Below, in pieces: positions 1 through 8,256 of a stretch of DNA of 64,000 nucleotides. Origin of the DNA: Sedimenticola selenatireducens DSM 17993 (lineage in GTDB: Bacteria > Pseudomonadota > Gammaproteobacteria > Chromatiales > Chromatiaceae); assembly GCF_000428045.1 (NCBI RefSeq), contig NZ_KE386614.1, forward strand, positions 10,066 to 74,065, in the 5' to 3' direction. The notes below the pieces were generated by a model. The model was not told where the DNA came from. It was given only the letters and a program-made list of their open reading frames with translations, and made no database searches. The position numbers were made by a program, and so were the translations under genes. Position 1 is the first letter of the stretch. Every line of letters begins with the position of its first letter.

Positions 1-230
1 ACCTTTTTCTTGGCGACCTTCTTTTTAGCGGCGGCCTTTTTCTTTGTCACCTTTTTCTTGGCGACTTTCTTTTTAACGGCAGCCTTTTTCTTTGTCACCT
101 TTTTCTTAACGACAGCTTTCTTTTTACTGGCTGTCTTTTTGGGTGCAATAGCCTTCTTGCTCATGGTTTTCTTGGCGACTGCGCTCTTCTTTTTTGCAGC
201 CTTCTTTTTAGCGGCTTTCTTGACGGCCAT
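1..230 (-). CDS. Lys/Ala-rich histone H1-like (AlgP-type) protein, partial
   Basis: Only the N-terminal 76 or so residues lie in the window; the gene runs off the left edge. The protein starts MAVKKAAKKKAAKKK and then repeats short AKKK, VKKK and TKKK blocks, so it is almost entirely Lys, Ala, Val and Thr. Such tails resemble eukaryotic histone H1 and the Pseudomonas AlgP C-terminus and normally bind DNA non-specifically. The start is fixed by GGAGGGAG a few bases before the ATG. It could be the tail of a larger nucleoid protein or a short stand-alone H1 homologue; the missing 3' end decides. The plus-strand reading of the same bases, a Phe/Leu-rich open frame, is an antisense shadow. Confidence 0.75.
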   Translation of the reverse strand, partial: MAVKKAAKKKAAKKKSAVAKKTMSKKAIAPKKTASKKKAVVKKKVTKKKAAVKKKVAKKKVTKKKAAAKKKVAKKK

Positions 231-510
231 TACGCTCCCTCCACGATCAGTATGCAAAAGTCAGTTTGAGTATAATAAAGTATTCAAAAAAAGCTAGTAA
301 ATCACGGATATTTTGGCATTTTTTACTTGTTATTGGCGGGATTTCCAGTATGGCTGCTATTGTTGGATGAGCAAAGCATGGCCCGTCTGCCTTTTTCCGA
401 TGAAACGATCAGACGTCGTGAAACCTCAAGTTGGCTTTGTATATATGGGATCTGTTAGCCGGCACGGTCGATGGATTCGATTTGCCGTGTTGTGTGGAGC
501 TGTTAATGGG

Positions 511-1110
511 TTAGTTGGTAAGCCGGAATGACCGATATCCCTGTTCTGTGATTACCCCATGTAGCGGGACATCCCAGGGCTGTCGCGACAGTCTCTCTAC
601 ACGCTGAAAATCATGCGCAAAACCTATCAGCGCGGGTCGAATCCACTGTTTATGTTGAAGCTGGTAAGCCAGCGTTCGATCATAATAGCCGCCGCCCATA
701 CCCATCCTGACACCTTCACTGCTGAATGCGACCAGCGGCATGATGATCAGATCAAGACTCCATGCCGGTATCGGCTTTCTACGTCGAATGTTCGGCTCGG
801 CGATGCCGAATCGATTCGTCTGCAGGCGATCGTTTGGGTGAAACTCTGAAAACCATAGCGCGTTGTTGGTGCCGGGTTTGAGGACCGGCAAGTAAATTTT
901 TTTGTTGAGTTTTAGTAATCGTTGAATAAGCGGCTGGGGATCAAGTTCACCGTCTGCGGCCAGATAGAGTGCGATGCGCCTGCTACGGATCAGACGAATA
1001 TTTATTATAAAGTGGTTGGCTGCCGACAAGCTGTGGTTATGTTGCTCTTGTCTGGAGAGGCTGCGTCTTTTGGCGCGGATGGCGCGGCGAATTTGTTTGT
1101 GATTCTGCAT
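511..1110 (-). CDS. fau: 5-formyltetrahydrofolate cyclo-ligase
   Basis: Cytoplasmic enzyme that converts 5-formyl-THF to 5,10-methenyl-THF with ATP. The protein is 199 residues from the ATG at 1110. It has the basic N-terminal helix (RRAIRAKRRSLS), the YLAADGELD strand and the family signature GMGGGYYDRT near residue 150. The open frame extends upstream to 1158, but that part lies inside the 6S RNA, so the internal start is preferred. It lies directly downstream of zapA and 6S RNA on the same strand, the ssrS-ygfA arrangement of enterobacteria and Pseudomonas. The folate link also fits the glycine cleavage genes further along. Confidence 0.9.
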   Translation of the reverse strand: MQNHKQIRRAIRAKRRSLSRQEQHNHSLSAANHFIINIRLIRSRRIALYLAADGELDPQPLIQRLLKLNKKIYLPVLKPGTNNALWFSEFHPNDRLQTNRFGIAEPNIRRRKPIPAWSLDLIIMPLVAFSSEGVRMGMGGGYYDRTLAYQLQHKQWIRPALIGFAHDFQRVERLSRQPWDVPLHGVITEQGYRSFRLTN

Positions 1111-1132
1111 GCGGCGCACTGGAATGAAATAA

Positions 1133-1320
1133 GGCATCCCCCACCTGTGCCGTAGCAAATCATCGTTCTTGAACCGGTAGGTTCAAGTGGGGACGACAAG
1201 GAAGCTTAAGGCTTTCCGCTCGAGGCGGACATGCACAATGACATTCCCATTAAGTCCCCGGGGTAATGAATAGGCTCAAGAAAATACCCGATTCGCTTAC
1301 AAACACTGCAGGGGATACCT
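1133..1320 (-). ncRNA. ssrS: 6S RNA
   Basis: About 188 nt between zapA and fau. On the minus strand the ends pair as GGTATCCCC (1311-1319) with GGGGATGCC (1133-1141). The 3' half carries the recognisable run GTCCGCCTCGAGCGGAAAGCC, then CTTGAACC-TACC-GGTTCAAG as a hairpin and GCTACGGCAC, matching the E. coli 6S RNA arrangement. 6S RNA mimics an open promoter and sequesters sigma70 holoenzyme in stationary phase. The position between zapA and ygfA/fau is the conserved gammaproteobacterial location. Exact ends are estimated from the closing stem. Confidence 0.9.
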
Positions 1321-1346
1321 GTGAGGACAGGCTAACTCTATTGGGT

Positions 1347-1661
1347 TTAAAGATCCAGCCGATTTTCCTTACTAAGAGCCGCGTCAATCTTTTGCTGCAT
1401 ATTGCGCAGGCGTGTGTTGATACTGCCATTAACATCATTCTTGTGATTCTGTTTTTCCAGCAGTTCATGCGCGAGATTGAGTGATGCCATTACCGCAATC
1501 CTGTCTGTTCCCAACACCTTGCCGCTTGAGCGGATCTCTCGCATTTTCTGGTCCACCAGGCGTGCGGCGGCGATCAGGCTATCCTCCTCACCCTGGTTGC
1601 AGGCAACTCGATACTCCTTGTCCAGTATGCGCACGATAACGGGGATGCTGTTTTCGATCAC
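1347..1661 (-). CDS. zapA: Cell division protein ZapA
   Basis: FtsZ-ring-associated protein that cross-links FtsZ filaments. The 104 residues fit the family: an N-terminal strand (VIVRILDKEYRVAC), the conserved GEEDSLIAAARLVDQKMREIR segment and a C-terminal coiled coil from about residue 65. The start is a GTG at 1661. It lies downstream of the zapB-like gene and immediately upstream of 6S RNA, so transcripts from the zap genes probably read toward ssrS and fau. Confidence 0.9.
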   Translation of the reverse strand: MIENSIPVIVRILDKEYRVACNQGEEDSLIAAARLVDQKMREIRSSGKVLGTDRIAVMASLNLAHELLEKQNHKNDVNGSINTRLRNMQQKIDAALSKENRLDL

Positions 1662-1734
1662 GGTTTATACCCAGGAATTATTTATAGGTTTTGAGGCTTT
1701 CAGTTTGGAAGTGTGGCCCTGGCTTGATTGTTTG

Positions 1735-1989
1735 TCAGCCGGTCTCGATGGCCCGTAACCGGGAGATCATCGCTTCGACCCGGCTACGGGCCAGCTCGGT
1801 CTTCTCGATCAACTCTGCTCTTTCCGACATCAGCTCCTGCTGTTTGCCGCGTAGATTACTGTTCTCCTCACTCAGCCGCTCAATTGTGCGGATCAGCTGA
1901 TCCACTTGTGATTCAAGCCGTTTGAGGTCCAGTTCCGTGGTGGAGTTGAGGTCGTTCGCGTTCATACGGTCCAATATAGAGTGAGCCAT
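1735..1989 (-). CDS. ZapB-like coiled-coil protein (TIGR02449 type)
   Basis: Short protein of 84 residues from the ATG at 1989. An ATG at 1965, with GGA a few bases upstream, is an equally good start. From residue 20 onward it is one long heptad-rich helix (LKRLESQVDQLIRTIERLSEENSNL and on), the profile of small gammaproteobacterial division proteins encoded before zapA. The likely role is bridging the Z-ring, inferred from coiled-coil content and neighbourhood. It is divergent from ygfB, and the roughly 115 bases between them must hold both promoters. Confidence 0.75.
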   Translation of the reverse strand: MAHSILDRMNANDLNSTTELDLKRLESQVDQLIRTIERLSEENSNLRGKQQELMSERAELIEKTELARSRVEAMISRLRAIETG

Positions 1990-2106
1990 CGTGTCGGTCA
2001 ACGTTATCCGCTGGCATGATACTATTATTAGGGCAATATGGTATTGGATAATGCAGCGCCAGTGACATTGTTCCGGTTTTTCCAGATCCCTTGAGACAGG
2101 TTTCCC

Positions 2107-2661
2107 ATGAGTGATAGCAGTTTAGATTATGAACGCGTTGAGCGGCAGATGGCCTCGGCCGACATTGAAAGCAGCGGTGCGGAGGTGCATGGCATTTTAT
2201 GTGGGCTGATCTGCACCGGTCGTGAGGATGCCCAGGCGCGCTGGTTTGGTGAACTGTTCACGGAAGCGCAGGCGACTGATCTGCTGGTGCGTGAGTGTGC
2301 CGAGTCACTCAAGAGACTGCATGATGCGACCCTGGCCGCGGTACAGGGCCCGGGGCTGGGTTTTACGCCGTTTCTGCCGGATGATGAGAAACCGCTCAAG
2401 CAGCGTGCCCGGGCGGTAACGGATTGGTGTCAGGGTTTTCTCTATGGTATCGGGGTGGCTGGACTCTCATCCAGTCACCAGTTTTCAGCGGAGACCCAGG
2501 ATGCACTGGGTTCGCTGACCGAGATCACCCGCATGGACCTGGATCAGCTGAACTCTGGTGAGGAGGATGAGGAGGCGCTGATGGAAGTTACCGAATTCAT
2601 CTGGGTGGCGGCCATGCTGGTACATTCGGAGATGGTTGTTGATGAGACGGAACGTTCATGA
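2107..2661 (+). CDS. ygfB: UPF0149 family protein YgfB
   Basis: All-helical cytoplasmic protein of 184 residues. Family features are the early EVHGILCGLICTG segment, WCQGFLYGIG near residue 110 and the acidic EEDEEALMEVTEFIWVAAM region before the C-terminus. GAGACAGG lies about 8 bases before the ATG. It is the first gene of a two-gene unit with pepP, sharing the ATGA overlap, as in E. coli. A regulatory role has been reported for the P. aeruginosa homologue; nothing here shows the function directly. Confidence 0.9.
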   Translation: MSDSSLDYERVERQMASADIESSGAEVHGILCGLICTGREDAQARWFGELFTEAQATDLLVRECAESLKRLHDATLAAVQGPGLGFTPFLPDDEKPLKQRARAVTDWCQGFLYGIGVAGLSSSHQFSAETQDALGSLTEITRMDLDQLNSGEEDEEALMEVTEFIWVAAMLVHSEMVVDETERS

Positions 2662-3965
2662 CCCGCGCTGAATTCAAGCGGCGGCGCAGTCAGCTGATGC
2701 GCATGATGGGGCCGGGCAGTATTGCCATTCTGCCGTCCGCACCGGTGGCGATACGCAATCGTGATGCCGACTACCCTTATCGACCGGACAGCGATTTTTA
2801 CTACCTTACCGGATTTCCGGAACCGGAGGCGGTGGCGGTATTGATCCCCGGGCGCAAGCAGGCGGAGTACGTGCTGTTTTGTCGTGACCGGGATCTGGAG
2901 AAGGAGACATGGAACGGCCGGCGCGCCGGACAGGAGGGGGCCTGTGAACTGTATGATGCGGATGACTCTTTTCCGATTGGCGATCTGAATGACATCCTGC
3001 CGCGCATGATCGAGCAGAGTGAGCGGGTGTTCTATGCCATGGGCTGTAACCATGAACTGGACAAGCAGCTGTCGGAGTGGATCAGCACTATTCGGAATCA
3101 GGGCCGTGCCGGCGTGCATGGCCCGCTTGAGTTTGTCGCGCTGGATCACTATCTGCACGACATGCGCCTGTACAAGAGCCGTTCCGAGATCAAGGCGATG
3201 CGTACCGCCGCCAAGATTTCCGCCAAGGCACACAGGCGCGCCATGCAGTTCTGCCGTCCCGGACTGATGGAGTGGCAGGTGGAGGCGGAGCTGGTACATG
3301 AGTGTGCTCGCCAGGGCGGGCGCTTTCAGGCCTACACGCCCATTGTTGGTGGTGGGGCCAACGGCTGTATCCTGCACTATGTGGAGAATTCCGCCGAGTT
3401 GCAATCGGGCGACCTGTTGCTGATTGATGCCGGTTGTGAGTATGAGTATTACGCCTCCGATATCACCCGCACCTTTCCGGTGAATGGTCGGTTCTCACCG
3501 GAGCAGAAGGCGCTTTATGAGCTGGTGCTCAAATCCCAGGCGGCGGCCATCGAGCAGGTGCGCCCGGGCAACCACTGGAATGATCCCCATGACGCGGTCG
3601 TGAAGGTGATCACCAAGGGGCTGGTTGAACTGGGCATACTCAAGGGACGTGTCTCCAGCCTGATTAAAAAAGAGGCCTACAGGCCTTTCTACATGCACCG
3701 CGCCGGCCACTGGCTGGGTATGGACGTGCACGATGTGGGGGACTACAAGATCGATGGCAAGTGGCGCCTGCTGGAGCCGGGCATGGTGCTGACGGTGGAA
3801 CCGGGCCTGTATATTCCGGCGGGTTCAAAAGGGGTGGCCAAAAAGTGGTGGAATATCGGTATCCGGATCGAGGACGACGTGCTGGTGACCAAGGACGGAC
3901 ATGACATTCTCTCCAAGGATGTGCCCAAGTCGGTGGAGGAGATCGAGGCGCTGATGGCGGGGTGA
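2658..3965 (+). CDS. pepP: Xaa-Pro aminopeptidase II
   Basis: Cytosolic metallopeptidase that removes the N-terminal residue before proline. It is 435 residues, close to the E. coli length of 441. The N-terminal creatinase-like domain begins RAEFKRRRSQLMRMM. The C-terminal pita-bread domain carries the metal ligands in LIDAGCEYEYYASDITRTF, HRAGHWLGMDVHDVG, VEPGLYIP and GIRIEDDVLVT. The start overlaps the ygfB stop by 4 bases, implying coupled translation. In E. coli ubiH follows; here fbpC converges only 20 bases downstream, so the ubiH part of the cluster is absent. Confidence 0.95.
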   Translation: MTRAEFKRRRSQLMRMMGPGSIAILPSAPVAIRNRDADYPYRPDSDFYYLTGFPEPEAVAVLIPGRKQAEYVLFCRDRDLEKETWNGRRAGQEGACELYDADDSFPIGDLNDILPRMIEQSERVFYAMGCNHELDKQLSEWISTIRNQGRAGVHGPLEFVALDHYLHDMRLYKSRSEIKAMRTAAKISAKAHRRAMQFCRPGLMEWQVEAELVHECARQGGRFQAYTPIVGGGANGCILHYVENSAELQSGDLLLIDAGCEYEYYASDITRTFPVNGRFSPEQKALYELVLKSQAAAIEQVRPGNHWNDPHDAVVKVITKGLVELGILKGRVSSLIKKEAYRPFYMHRAGHWLGMDVHDVGDYKIDGKWRLLEPGMVLTVEPGLYIPAGSKGVAKKWWNIGIRIEDDVLVTKDGHDILSKDVPKSVEEIEALMAG

Positions 3966-3985
3966 ATCGCCGGCTTCGCGAATGT

Positions 3986-5047
3986 CTAGAGCGCCTGCCC
4001 GTCGTCTGAAAACAGTACCAGGTCCTGCATATCCAGTTTCAGGGTGACGGTGTCGCCGATAGCATGCTGCTGATGGCTGGGGGCGAGACACTGAAAGCGG
4101 TCTCCGCTCTCCAGTTGCAGGGTGTAGAGATACTCAGCGCCCTGGAACAGACGATCATTGATGCGGGCATAGATCCCATCCTGCTTGGTGGTCAGGTGGA
4201 TATCATCGGGGCGAATCAGCAGCTGCAGACCGGTGCCGGGCCGGACTCCATTGGGCAGCTTCCCACTCAGCCGTCCAAAGGGGGTGTCGATGCTGTTCCG
4301 GTCGGCCACCTTTATGGCGAACAGGGCGCCCCGCCCGACGAAATCAGCCACGAAGGTAGTGGCTGGATGGTGGTAAAGGTTGTAGCCGCTGTCCCACTGA
4401 TGCAGCTCACCCTGGTTCATGACGCCGATCTGGTCGGCCATGGTGAAGGCCTCGGTCTGGTCGTGGGTCACCAGGATAGCGGTGATGCCATCCTGTTTCA
4501 GCAGTGTGCGCACTTCGCTGGCCAGCTGTCCGCGCAGCTCAGGGTCGAGAGCGGAGAACGGCTCATCCAGCAGCAGGATTTCTGGGCGGGGGGCCATGGC
4601 CCGGGCCAGGGCAATCCGCTGCTGCTGTCCGCCGGACAGCTGATGCGGATGCTGCTGTGCGGCATCGGTCAGGCCGACCAGCGTCAGCAGCTCTGCAATT
4701 CTCGCCTGTTTTGCCTGGGCCGTCCGCCCGCGCAGGCCAAAGCCGATATTCTCGGCCACGCTGAGATGGGGAAACAGGGCGAAGTCCTGAAACACCATGC
4801 CCACCCGGCGCTGCTCCGGCGCAATCATGTGCTGTGTGTCGCAGACCACTTTCCCATGCAGGGCGATGCTGCCCTGACGCAGCGGTTCGAATCCGGCAAT
4901 CGCTCGCAGCAGCGTGGTTTTGCCGCAGCCACTGGGGCCCAGCAGGCAGCCAATGTCGCCTTCGCGCAGTTTGAGGCTGACTCGCTTGACCACCTCGGTG
5001 GTGCCGAAGGCGATCGACGCCTCATTCAGTTCCAGTCGATAGGTCAT
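3986..5047 (-). CDS. fbpC: Iron(III) ABC transporter ATP-binding protein
   Basis: ATPase of 353 residues that drives ferric iron import across the inner membrane. It has Walker A (GPSGCGKTT, about residues 38-46), the Q-loop (VFQDF), the ABC signature LSGGQQQR, Walker B (ILLLDEPFSALDP) and the switch His in LVTHDQTEA. The C-terminal 110 residues form a TOBE-type domain, the layout of FbpC/PotA-class ATPases. It overlaps the end of the permease gene by 26 bases. Iron specificity rests on the Tyr-Tyr binding protein upstream, since the ATPase alone would also fit other subclasses. Confidence 0.9.
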   Translation of the reverse strand: MTYRLELNEASIAFGTTEVVKRVSLKLREGDIGCLLGPSGCGKTTLLRAIAGFEPLRQGSIALHGKVVCDTQHMIAPEQRRVGMVFQDFALFPHLSVAENIGFGLRGRTAQAKQARIAELLTLVGLTDAAQQHPHQLSGGQQQRIALARAMAPRPEILLLDEPFSALDPELRGQLASEVRTLLKQDGITAILVTHDQTEAFTMADQIGVMNQGELHQWDSGYNLYHHPATTFVADFVGRGALFAIKVADRNSIDTPFGRLSGKLPNGVRPGTGLQLLIRPDDIHLTTKQDGIYARINDRLFQGAEYLYTLQLESGDRFQCLAPSHQQHAIGDTVTLKLDMQDLVLFSDDGQAL

Positions 5048-6695
5048 GCTTCTCTCTCGAATTGCGTATTGAGCGGCTCAGCAGGATCACCGGAATGATT
5101 CCCGCCAGGACTATGGTCAGGGCGGCACTGGCGGAATCCCGCAGCCGTTCGTCCGAGGCCAGCTCAAAGGCCCTGACCGCCAGGGTGTTGAAGTTGAAGG
5201 GGCGCAGCACCAGGGTGGCGGGCAGTTCCTTCATGACATCCACGAAGACCAGCAGCAGGGCGGTGAGCAGGCTTCCTTTCAGCATCGGCAGGTGGACCCT
5301 GTGCAGGACCTGTCCCGGTGAGGCACCCAGGGTGCGGGCGCTTTCGTCAATGCTCTGCTTGATCTTGCCCAGCCCCGCTTCCACCGTCTGCAGCGAGACC
5401 GCCAGAAAGCGTACCAGGTAAGCGAAAACCAGCGCCACCAGGGTGCCGCTCAGCAGCAGTCCGCTGGAGATGCCGAAGCGCGCGCGCAGCCAGCTGTCGA
5501 GGCTGTTGTCGATCCAGGCCAGCGGCAGCATGACGCCGACCGCAATCACCGTGCCGGGAACCGCGTATCCCATCCCGGCGACTCTGACGGCGGCAACGGT
5601 GCCCCGGTCGGAACTGAGCCGGCGGCCGTAACCCATCAGCAGAGCCAGTAGCAGGGCGAGCAGTGCGGTACCGGCGGCCAGCCCGACCGTGTGGAGTATC
5701 AGTTGCAGAAACTCACGGTCGATCATCTCCCGTGTTTCAATCGCCCACCACAGCAGTTGGCCGGCAGGCAGCAGGAAACCCAGAAACAGGGTGGTGGAAC
5801 AGATCAGCAGGGCACCGAGTTTCTGCCGTCCTTTCAGCACAAAGCCGGGCAGGGACTGGTGGCGCTGGCTGGAGTGGTGATAGCGCATCTTGCGCCGGGA
5901 CCAGCGTTCCAGCAGCACCAGGGTAAAGACAAACAGCAACAGCGCGGTGGAGAGTTGGGCGGCGGCGGCGCTGTCATCCATGCCGAACCAGGTGCGGAAG
6001 ATGCCGGTGGTAAAGGTGCCGATGCCGAAATACTGCACCGTGCCGTAGTCGGCCAGGGTCTCCATCAGCGCCAGGCTCAGGCCGGCGACGACAGCGGGTC
6101 TGGCGAGCGGCAGGGCCACCCGAAAGAAGGTGCGCCAGGGGCCGTTGCCGAGCGAACGGCTCACCTCCAGGACACAGACCGACTGCTCCAGAAAGGCGGC
6201 ACGGGAGAGCAGGTAGACATAGGGATAGAGGGTCAGTGACAGCATGCCGCCCGCGCCCCAGAGCGAGCGGATTTCCGGAAACCAGTACTCGCCGTAGTGC
6301 AGGCCGAGGCCTTCGCGCAGTGCCGTCTGAACCGGTCCGGCCACATCGAACATGCCGGTGTAGGTGTAGGCTATTATATAGGCGGGCATTGCCATGGGTA
6401 GCAGCAGTGCCCACTCAAAAACGCTGCGGCCGGGGAAGCGGCACATGGTGGTAAGCCAGGCGGTGGAGACGCCGATCAGCAAGGTGCCGATGGTCACTTC
6501 CAGCATCAGCAGCAGGGAGTTGCTGACGTAGTCGGTCAGCACGGTGTCGGCCAGGTGTCGCCACACCGCGCCGGCCGGGATCAGCGCATAGCTGGCAACC
6601 ACCAGCACCGGCATGGCCAGCAACAGGGCCGTGCCGATAATGCCGAGCCGCCATGACAGCGGTGCTGTCGCTCTCCTGTAGTTGCCAGATGCCAC
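5022..6695 (-). CDS. fbpB: Iron(III) ABC transporter permease, fused dimer type
   Basis: Inner-membrane permease of about 557 residues with two MetI-like halves and roughly 12 hydrophobic segments. EAA-type loops lie near VSRSLGNGPWRTFFRVALPLARP in the first half and DESARTLGASPGQVLHRVHLP in the second. I chose the GTG at 6695 (VASGNYRRAT), preceded by GGTGA. The frame stays open to a GTG at 6740, but that codon lies inside the strong hairpin at 6730-6760. It sits between fbpA and fbpC in one operon. Confidence 0.88.
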   Translation of the reverse strand: MASGNYRRATAPLSWRLGIIGTALLLAMPVLVVASYALIPAGAVWRHLADTVLTDYVSNSLLLMLEVTIGTLLIGVSTAWLTTMCRFPGRSVFEWALLLPMAMPAYIIAYTYTGMFDVAGPVQTALREGLGLHYGEYWFPEIRSLWGAGGMLSLTLYPYVYLLSRAAFLEQSVCVLEVSRSLGNGPWRTFFRVALPLARPAVVAGLSLALMETLADYGTVQYFGIGTFTTGIFRTWFGMDDSAAAAQLSTALLLFVFTLVLLERWSRRKMRYHHSSQRHQSLPGFVLKGRQKLGALLICSTTLFLGFLLPAGQLLWWAIETREMIDREFLQLILHTVGLAAGTALLALLLALLMGYGRRLSSDRGTVAAVRVAGMGYAVPGTVIAVGVMLPLAWIDNSLDSWLRARFGISSGLLLSGTLVALVFAYLVRFLAVSLQTVEAGLGKIKQSIDESARTLGASPGQVLHRVHLPMLKGSLLTALLLVFVDVMKELPATLVLRPFNFNTLAVRAFELASDERLRDSASAALTIVLAGIIPVILLSRSIRNSREKHDLSTGTE

Positions 6696-6720
6696 GGGTT
6701 CACCGCTACCGGAATGACTG

Positions 6721-6760
6721 AAACAAAAACTCAACGCCACCCATTGTGGATGGCGCTGAG
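6721..6760 (-). terminator. Intercistronic hairpin with T-tract between fbpA and fbpB
   Basis: On the minus strand CTCAGCGCCATCC and GGGTGGCGTTGAG form a 13-bp stem around ACAAT, followed by TTTTTGTTT. This is a rho-independent terminator shape. It would lower fbpBC expression relative to the binding protein, a common design in ABC import operons. Confidence 0.75.
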
Positions 6761-6830
6761 ACGCGGGAGGTTATTCTCTGGGGTTCGGCGCGATTGTGCA
6801 ATAGCAGTCCGGTCGCGCCTGCCGCAGGAT

Positions 6831-7847
6831 TTATTTCCAGCCGGCCCGGTCCATCAGCCGAACCGCGGCCGGGTTGTTCTCGCCCAGCAGTGAGAGGTTG
6901 AGCGTATCGGCCTTGAAGGTTCCCCACTGCTTCAGGGTCTCGGACCACTCCACTTCTGGTCGTACCGGATACTCCTGATTGACGCTGGCGTACCAGCCCT
7001 GGGCCTTTTTGCTGGCGAGGAACTCCAGCAACTTGACCGCCGCTTCCTTGTTCTTGGCGGAGCGGGTCACGCCGGCGCCACTGACATTGACATGGGCGCC
7101 CCGGTCATTCTGGTTGGGCCAGAAAAGTGCAACCTTGGCGGCGGCCGCCTGTTCGTTTTCGTCCTTGCTGTTGATCATGGCGCCCAGGTAGTAGGTGTTC
7201 ACGATCGCCAGATCACAGACGCCGGCTGCTGCCGCCTTCACCTGGTCCCGATCACCCCCCTTGGGGTCACGGGCAAAATTCTTCACGAAGCCGTCGGCCC
7301 ACTGCTGTGTGGTAGCCTCGCCATCTGCCGCAATCATGGAGGCTACCAGTGACTGGTTGTAGATGTTACCGGAGCCGCGAATGCAGATGCGGCCTTTCCA
7401 TTGCTCATCCGCCAGGGCCTCGTAGGTGGAGAGCTGTTTTGGATCCACCCGGTCCTTGATATAGGTGATCACACGGGCCCTTACAGAGAGTCCGTACCAG
7501 TACCCCTCGGGATCACGGTAGCTGGCCGGGATGGCGGCGTTGAGAGTTTCGCTGGAGGCCGGTTGCAGCACATCGGCTTCCTTGGCGCGATGCAGGCGCC
7601 CGGCATCGGTGGTGATAAACAGGTCAGCCGGGGAGTTGGCGCCCTCGGTTGTCAGTCGCTTCAACAGGGCATCTGCCTTGCCGGTGACCAGATTGACCTT
7701 GATGCCACTTTCGCTGGTGAACTGGTCCAGCAGTGGCTTGATCAGGGCCTCCTTGCGGGCTGAGTAGACATTCACCTCCGCCGCCAGTGCGTTGCTGCAG
7801 AGGGCAATGGCGGTGGCGAAGAGAGCTAGCTTGGAGCGGATGTTCAT
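6831..7847 (-). CDS. fbpA: Periplasmic iron(III)-binding protein
   Basis: Solute-binding protein of 338 residues delivering ferric iron to FbpBC. The start is the ATG at 7847 with GGAGAT upstream; it gives a clean signal peptide (MNIRSKLALFATAIALCSNALA) with cleavage before EVNVYSARKEAL. The NTYYLG motif contains the Tyr-Tyr pair that binds iron in the FbpA family, and GDRDQVKAAAAGVCDLAIVN precedes it. First gene of the fbpABC operon. A Fur-like palindrome upstream suggests iron repression. Confidence 0.92.
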   Translation of the reverse strand: MNIRSKLALFATAIALCSNALAAEVNVYSARKEALIKPLLDQFTSESGIKVNLVTGKADALLKRLTTEGANSPADLFITTDAGRLHRAKEADVLQPASSETLNAAIPASYRDPEGYWYGLSVRARVITYIKDRVDPKQLSTYEALADEQWKGRICIRGSGNIYNQSLVASMIAADGEATTQQWADGFVKNFARDPKGGDRDQVKAAAAGVCDLAIVNTYYLGAMINSKDENEQAAAAKVALFWPNQNDRGAHVNVSGAGVTRSAKNKEAAVKLLEFLASKKAQGWYASVNQEYPVRPEVEWSETLKQWGTFKADTLNLSLLGENNPAAVRLMDRAGWK

Positions 7848-7884
7848 CGGTTGGATCTCCAGGGGTTGTTGGTTATTGATGCGC

Positions 7885-7908
7885 ATTCTATTAAGAATCA
7901 TTCGTATT
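7885..7908 (-). promoter_or_regulatory. Candidate Fur-binding site upstream of fbpA
   Basis: Two overlapping inverted repeats, ATTCT-ATTA-AGAAT (7885-7898) and GAAT-C-ATTC (7895-7903), sit about 40-60 bases before fbpA. Read toward fbpA, GAATGATTCTTAAT resembles natural Fur boxes containing AATGATTCTCATT. The match is by eye only. Confidence 0.4.
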
Positions 7909-8070
7909 TTCAATAGGCATTGTCGTATTGATTCAAAAGGCGCTGTAGTAAAATGGAGATTAAGGTGACTGGAAGTTGGTGTCAGAGCGCCCTTTGAGTG
8001 ATTCGCCGGTCTGGCTGCCGTTATTGGCAAAGGGGTATTCAACAGGTATAGTCGACAACTCAATCCAAAC

Positions 8071-8148
8071 CACTGTGGGAGAGATCGGCCTTGGCCGACG
8101 CCGAAGGCGCAAACCGTCCGGAATCGCTCAGGCAGAAGGACCGCAGTG
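8071..8148 (+). promoter_or_regulatory. Glycine riboswitch, first aptamer
   Basis: P1 is formed by CACTG (8071-8075) and CAGTG (8144-8148). Inside are the conserved glycine-aptamer segments GGGAGAG, GCCGAAGGCGCAAACC and CGCTCAGGCAGAAGGACCGC. It binds glycine and works with the second aptamer just downstream. It lies in the leader of the gcv operon, which degrades glycine. Confidence 0.93.
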
Positions 8149-8176
8149 TGGGGAGGGGTGTCTCCTTCCGGGTTGA

Positions 8177-8256
8177 CTCTGGAGAGTGGCCGTCAGGCCC
8201 ACCGACGGGGCAGGGACCGATGATTTCGGTTTCAAACTCTCAGGTTCAGGACAGAG
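8177..8256 (+). promoter_or_regulatory. Glycine riboswitch, second aptamer
   Basis: P1 pairs CTCTG (8177-8181) with CAGAG (8252-8256). Conserved segments are CTGGAGAG, CCACCGACGGGGCA and AACTCTCAGGTTCAGGACAGAG. The linker from the first aptamer is under 30 bases, typical of tandem glycine riboswitches. The 3' strand of P1 abuts the terminator stem, so ligand binding can control termination. Confidence 0.93.

Noticed and set aside
10-297. Plus-strand 95-residue Phe/Leu-rich open frame
   Set aside because: It is the exact antisense of the Lys-rich histone-like gene; the minus strand has a clear ribosome site and a protein-like repeat.
313-531. Plus-strand 72-residue open frame between the histone-like gene and fau
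   Set aside because: No ribosome site, no conserved-looking composition, and it runs into the fau 3' end; treated as intergenic.
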